Of a stretch of DNA of 64,000 nt, positions 45,213 to 52,863 are shown one piece after another (positions within the stretch are counted from its first letter, which is position 1; each line of letters begins with the position of its first letter). Origin of the DNA: JAGVDM01 sp964642315 (GTDB lineage: Bacteria > Patescibacteriota > Gracilibacteria > Peribacterales > Peribacteraceae). Where the stretch lies: NCBI GenBank assembly GCA_964642315.1, contig CAZXOG010000001.1, positions 186,001 through 250,000 of the forward strand, written 5' to 3'. The position numbers and the translations under genes were made by a program. The notes under the pieces are model-generated. The model ran no database searches. It was not told the DNA's origin and worked only from the letters and a program-made list of their open reading frames with translations.

Positions 45213-45998
45213 TCACTTTCCGTTAGATTTCACTCCCTCCGAGTTTTGCTGTTTCAAAGCTTGTATAGCATTTGCAACCATTTGATCATAAGTTGTATCT
45301 GGTAAATCTGCTGCTTTCTCAACTCTTCTTGGCGACTGTTGAGATTGCTGGCCACTAATTGGCTGATTGTCATTTTCATCACCCATATGCGACAATTTTG
45401 CCAGATTTATGATCAGAAATACAGCAAGTGAAATTATGCCTAACATAAAAAATATCGGGGCTCCTTTATTGGAGTAATGAACCATCCAGTTGTAATTTCT
45501 ACCTTTTGAAACCAAATCGCAGTACTTATTCTTCTTTCCATTTGCTTCTTTCCAATATTGATCATCTTGAGGTCTATTATGTATAAATTTTTTCAAATCA
45601 TCATTTGCATGACTAATTTCCAAGCTGGTTCTAGCTCTAGCTACTGCAAACATATAAGAAAGAACGATACAAAGGATGCACAATGTTAAGAGCACAATTG
45701 CTGCAAACCCAAAATTTCTTAGAGCCAATAATCCAAAATTATTAATTTGAACAAAGGTTAAGAAAGCCAGAAGCAAGCCGATCGCTCCTCCTGAAATTGA
45801 AACCATATATTTATCTAGCTCTAAGGCATTAATTTCAAGTTCTTTCTTACTATCATTCGTAAATGAGGACATTTGTTCTTCGGCTTGGCGATAATCTTCA
45901 TTAGTGGGAGACATGTTACTAAAAACTTCTTGTAATGGAGTTTCCTTCAGCACCTGCTCAGGGCTTTTTTTCTTATTTATAAATGAAAACATAAGCAT
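45213..45998 (-). CDS. AT-rich membrane protein of unknown function
   Basis: A 261-residue protein with two hydrophobic helices at about 67-85 and 95-120 and a third at about 180-200. Between them lies a polar region (RTSLEISHANDDLKKFIHNR) and at the end a Gln/Ser-rich tail. No family is recognised. The gene is strikingly AT-rich, with AT-ending codons, unlike its GC-rich neighbours, and it lies beside tRNA-Gln. Recent horizontal acquisition is the natural explanation. The start could be the first ATG (45998) or two codons later. Confidence 0.7.
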   Translation of the reverse strand: MLMFSFINKKKSPEQVLKETPLQEVFSNMSPTNEDYRQAEEQMSSFTNDSKKELEINALELDKYMVSISGGAIGLLLAFLTFVQINNFGLLALRNFGFAAIVLLTLCILCIVLSYMFAVARARTSLEISHANDDLKKFIHNRPQDDQYWKEANGKKNKYCDLVSKGRNYNWMVHYSNKGAPIFFMLGIISLAVFLIINLAKLSHMGDENDNQPISGQQSQQSPRRVEKAADLPDTTYDQMVANAIQALKQQNSEGVKSNGK

Positions 45999-46142
45999 AA
46001 TTTAGCATACATCTTTCGATTTGGGGCATCACGATCATATGCCCATATTAGTCCCCACTTCGCGCCTGCGGCGCTCCGGGGGGCCAAGCATCTTCGGCTT
46101 CGCGCTTCGCACTGCGTGCTCGCGCTCAGCTCGAATTCAGCT

Positions 46143-46217
46143 TGGCTGGGGAGGAGGGATTCGAACCCCCGAATGACGCGTCCAGAGCGCGTTGCCTTAC
46201 CTCTTGGCGACTCCCCA
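46143..46217 (-). tRNA. tRNA-Gln (anticodon CTG)
   Basis: A 75-nt cloverleaf with encoded CCA. The acceptor stem TGGGGAG pairs with CTCCCCA, discriminator G, as usual for tRNA-Gln. The anticodon stem is ACGCG/CGCGT with loop CTCTGGA, giving CTG. The T arm has GGGGGTTCGAATCCC. Confidence 0.95.
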
Positions 46218-46294
46218 ATGTACCGCGCACCGTATCTTACGCACGGCGCAGAGCACCGTGAAGAGGAAATCCCGCGGAATCCACCCGCCCCTCC

Positions 46295-46486
46295 TCACAG
46301 GCACGGTTCCTGCGGCATGGGCGCCGCAGGCTGCCCGTGGCGCACCCACGCGCCGTTGCGGCAGAGCCAGGTATCCTCCTCGCCCCGCAGGGCGAGAACC
46401 ATGAGTCCCAGAGCCACGAGAATCACAATCGCAATGAGGGAAATCCCCATCCGGCTGATGCGGTGGGAACGGCGGGGAGAGAGCAT
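46295..46486 (-). CDS. Small single-pass membrane protein (63 aa)
   Basis: A 63-residue protein. A basic N-terminus (MLSPRRSHRISR) precedes one hydrophobic helix (GISLIAIVILVALGLMVLAL), then an outside tail with TWLCRNGAWVRHGQP and PQEPC. The two Cys could form a disulfide. TACTTT (46498-46493) ends exactly 6 nt before the ATG. The family is unknown to me. It is divergent from the ATP synthase operon. Confidence 0.6.
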   Translation of the reverse strand: MLSPRRSHRISRMGISLIAIVILVALGLMVLALRGEEDTWLCRNGAWVRHGQPAAPMPQEPCL

Positions 46487-46511
46487 GATCCAAAAGTACT
46501 CTCTTTCACCC

Positions 46512-46540
46512 TTTGCAGGAATTGCCTGTTCCCGTAGAGT
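46512..46540 (+). promoter_or_regulatory. Promoter of the ATP synthase operon
   Basis: TTTGCA (46512-46517), 17-nt spacer, TAGAGT (46535-46540). The leader is about 27 nt and ends in TCCCCTTTCT before atpD. Confidence 0.7.
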
Positions 46541-46573
46541 GTTCGCGCTTCGAATTTCTTAAATCCCCTTTCT

Positions 46574-47938
46574 ATGCCAGGCACAGTATCGCAAGTCGTG
46601 GGCGCCGTGGTGGACTGCGTCTTCCCCCAGGAGGAACTTCCGCCGCTCTTCAACGCGCTCCATGTGAAGATGAACGATGAGGATCTCACGCTGGAAGTGC
46701 AGCAGCACCTGGATGGCGGAGCCGTGCGCACCGTCGCCATGGGGCCAACAGACGGCCTCTCCCGCGGAGCGGTGGTGGAGGATTCCGGCGCGCCGATCTC
46801 GGTGCACGTCGGCCCGGAGACGCTTGGCCGCATGTTCGATGTTCTCGGCAACCCGCTCGACGGCATGGAGCCGGTGACGACGAAGAAGCGCTACCCCATC
46901 CACCGCCCCGCGCCGACGTTCGACGAGCAGTCCACGCAGACCGAGGTGCTGGAGACGGGGATCAAGGTCATCGACCTCATCTGCCCGATCCTCAAAGGAG
47001 GCAAGGTGGGGCTCTTCGGCGGCGCGGGAGTGGGCAAGACTGTGGTGGTGAAGGAGCTGATCCGCAACATTGCGACCGAGCACGGCGGCTTCTCGGTGTT
47101 CGCCGGGGTGGGGGAGCGCAGCCGCGAGGGCAACGACCTCTACTACGAAATGAAGGATTCCGGCGTGCTCGCGAAGACGACACTCGTCTTCGGCCAGATG
47201 AACGAGCCGCCCGGGCCGAGGCTCCGCGTGGGGCTCACCGGCCTCGCGTACGCGGAGTACTTCCGCGACGAGGAGCAGCGCGACGTGCTGCTGTTCGTCG
47301 ATAACATCTTCCGCTTCACGCAGGCGGGTTCCGAGCTCTCGGTGCTCCTTGGGCGCATTCCGTCCGCCGTGGGCTACCAGCCGACGCTCGCGAACGAAAT
47401 GGGCCAGCTGCAGGAGCGCATCACCTCCACGAAGAAGGGGTCCATCACCTCCGTGCAGGCGGTGTACGTGCCGGCCGACGACTTTACCGATCCGGCTCCG
47501 GCCACCACCTTCGGCCACCTGGACTCCACCATCGTGCTCTCCCGCGCGCTTTCCGAGCTCGGCATCTACCCGGCCGTCGACCCGCTCGATTCCACCTCCA
47601 CGATCCTCGCGCCGGATGTGGTGGGCGAGGAGCACTACCAGACGGCCCGCGCCGTGCAGAAGGTGCTGCAGCGCTACAAGGAACTGCAGGACATCATCGC
47701 GATTCTCGGCATGGAGGAGCTCAGTGACGAGGACAAGCTCACCGTGAAGCGCGCCCGCAAGATTCAGCGCTTCCTCTCGCAGCCGTTCTTCGTCGCCGAG
47801 ACCTTCACCGGCACGCCGGGCAAGTTCGTCCGCCGCCAGGATACGGTGCGCGGGTTCAAGGCGATCCTGGAAGGCCAGATGGATGATGTTCCCGAGCAGG
47901 CCTTCTACATGAAGGGCGGCATTGAAGACGTGAAGTGA
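46574..47938 (+). CDS. atpD: ATP synthase F1 subunit beta
   Basis: A 454-residue catalytic subunit. Walker A is GGAGVGKTV and the catalytic-site region is ERSREGNDLYYEMK. LLFVDNIFRFTQAGSE is the Walker B segment, followed by the C-terminal DELSEED-like EELSDEDKL. It binds and interconverts ADP and ATP in the F1 head. Unusually, it is the first gene of the operon. Its stop overlaps a possible GTG start of the inserted four-helix-bundle frame. Confidence 0.97.
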   Translation: MPGTVSQVVGAVVDCVFPQEELPPLFNALHVKMNDEDLTLEVQQHLDGGAVRTVAMGPTDGLSRGAVVEDSGAPISVHVGPETLGRMFDVLGNPLDGMEPVTTKKRYPIHRPAPTFDEQSTQTEVLETGIKVIDLICPILKGGKVGLFGGAGVGKTVVVKELIRNIATEHGGFSVFAGVGERSREGNDLYYEMKDSGVLAKTTLVFGQMNEPPGPRLRVGLTGLAYAEYFRDEEQRDVLLFVDNIFRFTQAGSELSVLLGRIPSAVGYQPTLANEMGQLQERITSTKKGSITSVQAVYVPADDFTDPAPATTFGHLDSTIVLSRALSELGIYPAVDPLDSTSTILAPDVVGEEHYQTARAVQKVLQRYKELQDIIAILGMEELSDEDKLTVKRARKIQRFLSQPFFVAETFTGTPGKFVRRQDTVRGFKAILEGQMDDVPEQAFYMKGGIEDVK

Positions 47939-47957
47939 GTATGCAGTGTTCAGCAGT

Positions 47958-48361
47958 CAGTATGCAGGGAATCTCCACTCCACCGGCCCGCAAGGTTCAT
48001 TCCTTCACTGATCTCCTTGCATGGCAGGAAGCTCATAAGCTGGTTGTTGCATTGTATGCCGAAACGAGAAAGTTTCCTCACGACGAACAGTTCGGGCTCG
48101 TGAGCCAGTTGCGAAGAGCTGCTGTGTCGATTACGTCGAATATTGCTGAGGGGTTCAGTCGGCAATCGAAAAAAGAGAAAACGCAGTTTTACTGCATATC
48201 GATGGGATCGTTGCGGGAAGTCCAGAACCAGCTGCTCATTGCGCGTGACGTCGGGTTGATGCGCAAGGACGATGCAGAATCGTTAGCGGAGAACACAGTT
48301 CTAATCAGTAAGCTCTTGAGTGGTTTGATCAAGAAGTTATCCCCCTGAATACTGCATACTG
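47958..48361. repeat. Inverted CAGTATGCAG repeats flanking the four-helix-bundle gene
   Basis: CAGTATGCAG at 47958-47967 and its exact complement CTGCATACTG at 48352-48361 bracket the inserted gene. A further AGTATGCAG lies at 47938-47946 and a CTGCATAC at 48366-48373. The symmetric arrangement suggests the borders of an inserted cassette. Confidence 0.55.
47962..48348 (+). CDS. Four-helix-bundle protein (S23/intervening-sequence family)
   Basis: About 128 residues. VHSFTDLLAWQEAHKLVVAL, QLRRAAVSITSNIAEGFSRQ and FYCISMGSLREVQNQLLIAR are the conserved helices of the TIGR02436 four-helix-bundle family, first known from 23S rRNA intervening sequences and related to the Avd accessory protein of diversity-generating retroelements. 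Its function is unknown. It sits between atpD and atpC, where no ATP synthase gene belongs, and is bracketed by inverted repeats. The start could also be ATG 47941 or GTG 47935; the family N-terminus favours 47962. Confidence 0.88.
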   Translation: MQGISTPPARKVHSFTDLLAWQEAHKLVVALYAETRKFPHDEQFGLVSQLRRAAVSITSNIAEGFSRQSKKEKTQFYCISMGSLREVQNQLLIARDVGLMRKDDAESLAENTVLISKLLSGLIKKLSP

Positions 48362-48374
48362 TTTCCTGCATACC

Positions 48375-48821
48375 ATGCTCCTCCGTCTATTAATCACCAC
48401 GCCGGACCGCCCCATGTTCGAGGGGGAAGTGAACTCCGTTTCGCTCCCGACGCCGAGCGGGGAAATCACGGTGCTCCCGCACCACATTCCGATCATGAGC
48501 ATCGTGGAGCCGGGCGTGGTGACGATCCGGCAGAAGAGCGGCGAGAGCCTCCTAGCTGTTTCCCGTGGAGTGGTGGAGGTGGATGGCACGACGATCCATG
48601 TCCTTGTGGATACGGCGGACCGTGCCGAAGAGCTGGAGGAGCAGGCAATCCTCAGCGCGCGGGCGGCCGCGGAAAAACTCCAGAAGGAACGGCGCGACGA
48701 TCGCGAGGGCTTCGCGGAGGCAACCGCGCTCCTGGAACGCGAGCTCGCGAAACTCCGGGTGGTGCGTCGCCGCCGCGGGAGCCGTGCCGCTGTGCCTCCT
48801 TCCGATACGCATGTCGAATAA
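48375..48821 (+). CDS. atpC: ATP synthase F1 subunit epsilon
   Basis: A 148-residue protein. The N-terminal beta-sandwich carries LLITTPDRPMFEGEVNSVSL, TPSGEITVLPHHIPIMS and SRGVVEVDGTTIHVLVDTAD. The C-terminal helical hairpin is long and charged (EELEEQAILSARAAAEKLQK), as in regulatory epsilon subunits, with a basic end. It couples the rotor to F1 and may inhibit hydrolysis. It overlaps the next gene by 11 nt. Confidence 0.9.
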   Translation: MLLRLLITTPDRPMFEGEVNSVSLPTPSGEITVLPHHIPIMSIVEPGVVTIRQKSGESLLAVSRGVVEVDGTTIHVLVDTADRAEELEEQAILSARAAAEKLQKERRDDREGFAEATALLERELAKLRVVRRRRGSRAAVPPSDTHVE

Positions 48822-49053
48822 TGCGCCAGCACAGGGCAAACAGCCGGAACCCATGGGCCTTCTGCTCAGTCTGCGCCTCGCGTGGAACCTGGGGTACATC
48901 ATCGCCCTCCCTGCGGTGCTCTTCGGGTTCGGCGGCGCGTACCTGGACAAGTCGCTTGGCACATCGCCCCTCTGCATTCTCACGGGTTTCGTGCTTGCGG
49001 CGCTCATTTCCGGCATTGGCGTGTACCGCAAGTTAAAGGAGATCATCCGCTGA
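48811..49053 (+). CDS. AtpZ/AtpI-like F0 assembly protein
   Basis: An 80-residue protein with two hydrophobic helices (LAWNLGYIIALPAVLFGFGG and LCILTGFVLAALISGIGVYR). This is the AtpZ/AtpI-like layout of small proteins placed before atpB, which assist c-ring assembly or cation supply. ATG 48811 lies inside the atpC 3' end. The family call is based on size, topology and position more than sequence motifs. Confidence 0.72.
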   Translation: MSNNAPAQGKQPEPMGLLLSLRLAWNLGYIIALPAVLFGFGGAYLDKSLGTSPLCILTGFVLAALISGIGVYRKLKEIIR

Positions 49054-49076
49054 TTCTTTCCCTCCGCATCACCATT

Positions 49077-49886
49077 ATGGAAGGTATCGAGACACCCCCC
49101 CTGGCATCCGAGACGATTGCGCATCTTGGATCATTCGAAATCCGCAACACTCTCATCATGGCGTGGCTTGCGATGCTCGTAGTGTTCGCGCTCGCGTTCT
49201 TCGCCTGGAGAACCAGGTACAAGCTGGTGCCCGGGCGGTTCCAGGCATTTCTGGAGCTCATCGTGGAAGGACTTTTTTCTTTCTTCCAGTCCGTGATTGG
49301 CGATAAGCGCCAGACGCGGACGTTCTTCCCGCTCATCGCGACGATCTTCCTCTTCCTCATGCTCGCGAACTGGATGGGCATCCTGCCGGGAGTCGGGAGC
49401 ATCACGATCCCCGGGGAGCACGGGGGCCACATCATGAATTTGCCGATTTTCCGTTCCATGAATGCGGACGTGAACATGACGCTCGCAATCGCGCTCATCT
49501 CCGTGATTTCCACGCAGCTCTTCGGCATTGCGGCGCTCGGCGTGCTGCCCTACGCGGGCAAGTTCTTCGTGCCGCCCTGGAAAGATCCCATCGGGAGCTT
49601 TGTCGGCATTCTGGAGCTCATTGCCGAGATCGCGAAGATCATCTCCTTTAGCTTCCGTCTCTTCGGCAACATCTTCGCGGGAGAAGTGCTGCTCGTTGTC
49701 ATCAGTTACCTCATGCCGTACTTCGCTCCCATCCCGTTCCTCGGGCTCGAACTCTTTGTCGGATTCATCCAGGCGCTCGTGTTCGCGCTCCTCACGGCGG
49801 TGTTCCTCAAGATGGCAGCCACGGCTCACGGAGGCCATGAACACGGGCACGAGGAGGGGCACATGGCGGAGGTGGCGCACGCATGA
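49077..49886 (+). CDS. atpB: ATP synthase F0 subunit a
   Basis: A 269-residue membrane subunit. SFSFRLFGNIFAGEVLLVVI holds the essential Arg that faces the c-ring, and FVGFIQALVFALLTAVFLKM is the last helix. The C-terminus is His/Glu-rich (HGGHEHGHEEGHMAEVAHA), which is unusual and might bind metal. I start at ATG 49077; an upstream extension would run through the previous gene. A TTCTTTCCCTCC leader precedes it. Confidence 0.95.
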   Translation: MEGIETPPLASETIAHLGSFEIRNTLIMAWLAMLVVFALAFFAWRTRYKLVPGRFQAFLELIVEGLFSFFQSVIGDKRQTRTFFPLIATIFLFLMLANWMGILPGVGSITIPGEHGGHIMNLPIFRSMNADVNMTLAIALISVISTQLFGIAALGVLPYAGKFFVPPWKDPIGSFVGILELIAEIAKIISFSFRLFGNIFAGEVLLVVISYLMPYFAPIPFLGLELFVGFIQALVFALLTAVFLKMAATAHGGHEHGHEEGHMAEVAHA

Positions 49887-49969
49887 GACGTAGGTGACTG
49901 GTGTATTTGCACATTCCATGCAATGGAAAATTTTTCCGTCAAATTCGGGCAGAGCGCCCATTTGCACCC

Positions 49970-49998
49970 TTGATTTTCTCTTGCCCCGTCCCTACAAT
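49970..49998 (+). promoter_or_regulatory. Internal promoter before atpE
   Basis: TTGATT (49970-49975), 17-nt spacer, TACAAT (49993-49998), then a leader with TCTCTTTCCCC before ATG 50034. It could raise the amount of c subunit, which is needed in excess over subunit a. Confidence 0.72.
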
Positions 49999-50033
49999 CC
50001 GCGCGCTTTTTACCATCTCTTTCCCCGTATTGT

Positions 50034-50294
50034 ATGCCAGAAGTCGCAGAAGCCGCCAAAGCAGCCGGCTCCATGGTCCTCGATAAGAACATGCTGGTCG
50101 CCGCCACCATGGTGCTCGGTGCGTTCATGCCGGCGTTCTCCATCGGTTGGATGGGGAGCAAGGCCATGGAAGCAATCGGCCGCAACCCGGAGGCCGCGAG
50201 CCGCATCCAGACGCCGATGGTTCTCGCCGTCGCGTTCACGGAAGCCATCGCGATCTACTCCCTCGTCGTCGCCCTCATCATCAAGTTCGTCTGA
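50034..50294 (+). CDS. atpE: ATP synthase F0 subunit c
   Basis: An 86-residue helical hairpin. The loop is KAMEAIGRNPEA, and the ion-carrying Glu lies in VAFTEAIAIYSLVVALI. The Gln of helix 1 and the Ser/Thr after the Glu that mark Na+-binding rings are absent (FSIGW and TEAIA here), so proton coupling is likely. It has its own promoter and a 147-nt gap from atpB. Confidence 0.95.
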   Translation: MPEVAEAAKAAGSMVLDKNMLVAATMVLGAFMPAFSIGWMGSKAMEAIGRNPEAASRIQTPMVLAVAFTEAIAIYSLVVALIIKFV

Positions 50295-50370
50295 TTTAGG
50301 CGGATTTCTCCGGTGACGTACGCGGGGGTGCCTCACGCCCCCTGATACTTTCCCTTACCGCTGTCTCCTC

Positions 50371-50877
50371 ATGGAACTGCTCGTGAAGCTCGGCATCAAT
50401 TGGCAGCTGCTTGCCGCCCAGGTTGTGAACTTCCTCATCGTGCTCGGGGTTCTCGGATTCTTTGTCTACAAACCATTTCTCAATCTCCTGGATTCCCGGG
50501 CAGAGCGCATCCGCAAAGCAATGGAGGATGCCAAGCGCATCGAGAACCAGATGAAGGAGTTCGAGGCGGTGCGGCAGGAGGAGCTGAAGAAGATCGATGC
50601 GGAGAGTGGTGCGTACTTCGAGCGCGTTCGAAAGCAGGCGGAGGCGCTGCAGGAGGAGATTCTCGCGAACGCTCGCAAGGAGGCACAGACCGTGCTGGAT
50701 CAGGCGCTCCGCCGCATCGACGAGGAGCGCCGTGCCATGATGGATGAGGCCATGAAGACGTTGGGCAAGGTCATCGTCACGATGACCGAGAAGATCCTCG
50801 AGCGGGAATTCTCGCCTACGGATCAGGAGCGGATTGTGAAGTCCCTCGCGGCAGATCTCCCGAAGACCCTCCGATGA
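50371..50877 (+). CDS. atpF: ATP synthase F0 subunit b
   Basis: A 168-residue peripheral-stalk subunit. One N-terminal helix (WQLLAAQVVNFLIVLGVLGF with FVYKPFLNLLDSRAERI) is followed by a long coiled coil (KAMEDAKRIENQMKEFEAVR). It dimerises and holds F1 against F0. Its TGA overlaps the atpH ATG (ATGA). GATACT and CTGTCTCCTC precede the start. Confidence 0.94.
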   Translation: MELLVKLGINWQLLAAQVVNFLIVLGVLGFFVYKPFLNLLDSRAERIRKAMEDAKRIENQMKEFEAVRQEELKKIDAESGAYFERVRKQAEALQEEILANARKEAQTVLDQALRRIDEERRAMMDEAMKTLGKVIVTMTEKILEREFSPTDQERIVKSLAADLPKTLR

Positions 50878-51290
50878 AGATCACCGCTCTCGCCATCGCA
50901 CGGGCACTCGTGGAGGTCGCGAAGACCCTCCCCGAATCGGAAGCCCCGGCGCTGGCGGATGCTGCGGCCGACCTGCTCATTACGAACGGCCTCTGGAAAG
51001 ATTCCCGTACCTTCCCCGCGCTCGTCCTGAGTGTGTGGCAAAAGGCGGAAGGCATCGTCCCAGTACGCATTACGACGGTGAACGGCGACGCCGGTTCCCT
51101 CAAGGGAGACGTTGTCGATGCGGTGCAGAGCGTGTTGAAGCGTCGTTGCACCGTGGAGGAGCGGGCGGATTCCTCGATCCTTGGCGGCGTGCTGCTCACT
51201 GTCGGCGATGAGCGGTACGACGCAACGCTCCGCGGTTCGCTCTCGGCTGTTTCAGAACGCCTCAGCGCGTCCATTCCCGTTGCAGACTGA
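50874..51290 (+). CDS. atpH: ATP synthase F1 subunit delta, short form
   Basis: A 138-residue protein, clearly shorter than the usual 175-180. The C-terminal family signature is visible as GGVLLTVGDERYDATLRGSL, and the helical N-terminal domain appears reduced (LAIARALVEVAKTLPESEAP). It links the b stalk to the top of F1. Position between atpF and atpA and ATGA coupling support the call despite divergence. Confidence 0.82.
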   Translation: MKITALAIARALVEVAKTLPESEAPALADAAADLLITNGLWKDSRTFPALVLSVWQKAEGIVPVRITTVNGDAGSLKGDVVDAVQSVLKRRCTVEERADSSILGGVLLTVGDERYDATLRGSLSAVSERLSASIPVAD

Positions 51291-51304
51291 TTTCCCCCCT
51301 CTCT

Positions 51305-52837
51305 ATGTCCGTGAACCAGACGCTCATCAAAACGCTCTCCGACCGCATTGCCTCCTACCGCAAGGAGGTGAAGCACGAGCATACCGGAACGGTGCTTTCG
51401 GTGGGTGACGGCATCGCGACGATCGCCGGTCTCTCCAATGTCGGCGCGTCGGAGATGATTGATTTCGGCAACGGCGTGATGGGGGTGGCGCTCAACCTGG
51501 AAGAGGACTACGTCGGCGCGATCGTCCTTGGCGACTACGCGAAGATCAAGGAAGGCGACACGGCAAAGGCGACCGGGAAGATCCTCTCCGTGCCGGTCGG
51601 CAAGGAGATGATCGGCCGCGTGGTGAGCCCGCTTGGCGAGCCGAAGGACGGCGGTCCCGCGATCGTCACGAAGCAGCGCAATCCGGTGGAGAAGGTCGCG
51701 CCGCGCGTCATTGAACGCAAGTCAGTCACCATGCCGCTCCAGACGGGCATCAAGGCCATTGATGCCATGATCCCGATCGGCCGCGGCCAGCGCGAACTCA
51801 TCATCGGCGACCGCCAGACGGGGAAGACCGCGGTCGTGATCGACACGATCATCAACCAGAAGGAAACGCAGAAGAGCGACCGGCCGGTGACATGCATCTA
51901 CGTCGCGATCGGGCAGAAAGAATCGAAGGTCGCGAAGATCGTCTCCGAGCTCAAGAAGCACGGCGCGATGGACTACACCATCGTCGTCACGGCTTCCGCA
52001 TCCGAGCCCGCTTCCCTCTCGTTCATCGCCCCGTTTGCCGGGTGCGCGATGGGCGAATACTTCCTGGAAAACGGAGGGGACGTTCTCTGCATTTACGACG
52101 ACCTCTCCAAGCACGCGTGGGCGTACCGCCAGGTTTCCCTGCTGCTGCGCCGCCCGCCGGGACGCGAGGCGTACCCGGGTGACGTGTTCTACCTCCACTC
52201 GCGCCTTCTGGAGCGCGCCGTGTGCCTGGATGACAAGCACGGCGGTGGCTCTCTCACGGCTCTGCCAATCATTGAAACGCAGGCCGGCGACATCTCCGCG
52301 TACATCCCGACGAACGTCATTTCCATCACCGACGGGCAGATCTACCTGGAATCCGATCTTTTCTACAAGGGGATCCGTCCGGCCGTGAACGTCGGCCTTT
52401 CCGTTTCCCGCGTTGGCTCCGCCGCGCAGAAGAAATCCATGAAGAAAGTGGCGGGGAGGCTCCGCATCGATCTGGCGCAGTACCGCGAGCTCGCGGTCTT
52501 CGCGCAGTTCGGTTCCGACCTCGACCAGGAAACGAAGAAGCAGCTTGACCGCGGCGCACGCCTCACGGAGATCCTCAAGCAGGAACAGTACGTGCCGGTG
52601 CCGGTTGGCGAGCAGGTTGCAGTCCTGTACGCGGGCGTGAACGGGCTCCTCGACGACGTGCCGGTGGCCGACATCCGCCGGTTCGAGAAGGAGTACGTCG
52701 CATTCCTCAAGAGCAAGCACCCCGATGTGCTTAAGCAGCTCGCAACCGAGATTAAGCCGGAGACGGAGGAGGTCATGAAGCGCCTCACGGCGACGTTCAA
52801 GGCGGAGAAGGGCTTCGGCGCGAAGGACGCACAGTAA
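51305..52837 (+). CDS. atpA: ATP synthase F1 subunit alpha
   Basis: A full-length 510-residue regulatory subunit. The P-loop is GDRQTGKTAV. PGREAYPGDVFYLHSRLLER and the VGLSVSRVGSAAQ signature are present. It alternates with beta in the F1 head. A TTTCCCCCCTCTCT leader lies between atpH and the start. Confidence 0.97.
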   Translation: MSVNQTLIKTLSDRIASYRKEVKHEHTGTVLSVGDGIATIAGLSNVGASEMIDFGNGVMGVALNLEEDYVGAIVLGDYAKIKEGDTAKATGKILSVPVGKEMIGRVVSPLGEPKDGGPAIVTKQRNPVEKVAPRVIERKSVTMPLQTGIKAIDAMIPIGRGQRELIIGDRQTGKTAVVIDTIINQKETQKSDRPVTCIYVAIGQKESKVAKIVSELKKHGAMDYTIVVTASASEPASLSFIAPFAGCAMGEYFLENGGDVLCIYDDLSKHAWAYRQVSLLLRRPPGREAYPGDVFYLHSRLLERAVCLDDKHGGGSLTALPIIETQAGDISAYIPTNVISITDGQIYLESDLFYKGIRPAVNVGLSVSRVGSAAQKKSMKKVAGRLRIDLAQYRELAVFAQFGSDLDQETKKQLDRGARLTEILKQEQYVPVPVGEQVAVLYAGVNGLLDDVPVADIRRFEKEYVAFLKSKHPDVLKQLATEIKPETEEVMKRLTATFKAEKGFGAKDAQ

Positions 52838-52863
52838 CCCACGGTTTCCCCTCGAATCTCCCC

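Noticed and set aside
45060..46217. Integrated element with att duplication at tRNA-Gln
   Set aside because: No integrase gene and no second copy of the tRNA 3' end were found, so only an acquired islet is claimed.
50034..50294. Na+-coupled c subunit, suggested by the N-ATPase-like gene order
   Set aside because: The helix-1 Gln and the Ser/Thr following the essential Glu are absent, so proton coupling is more likely.
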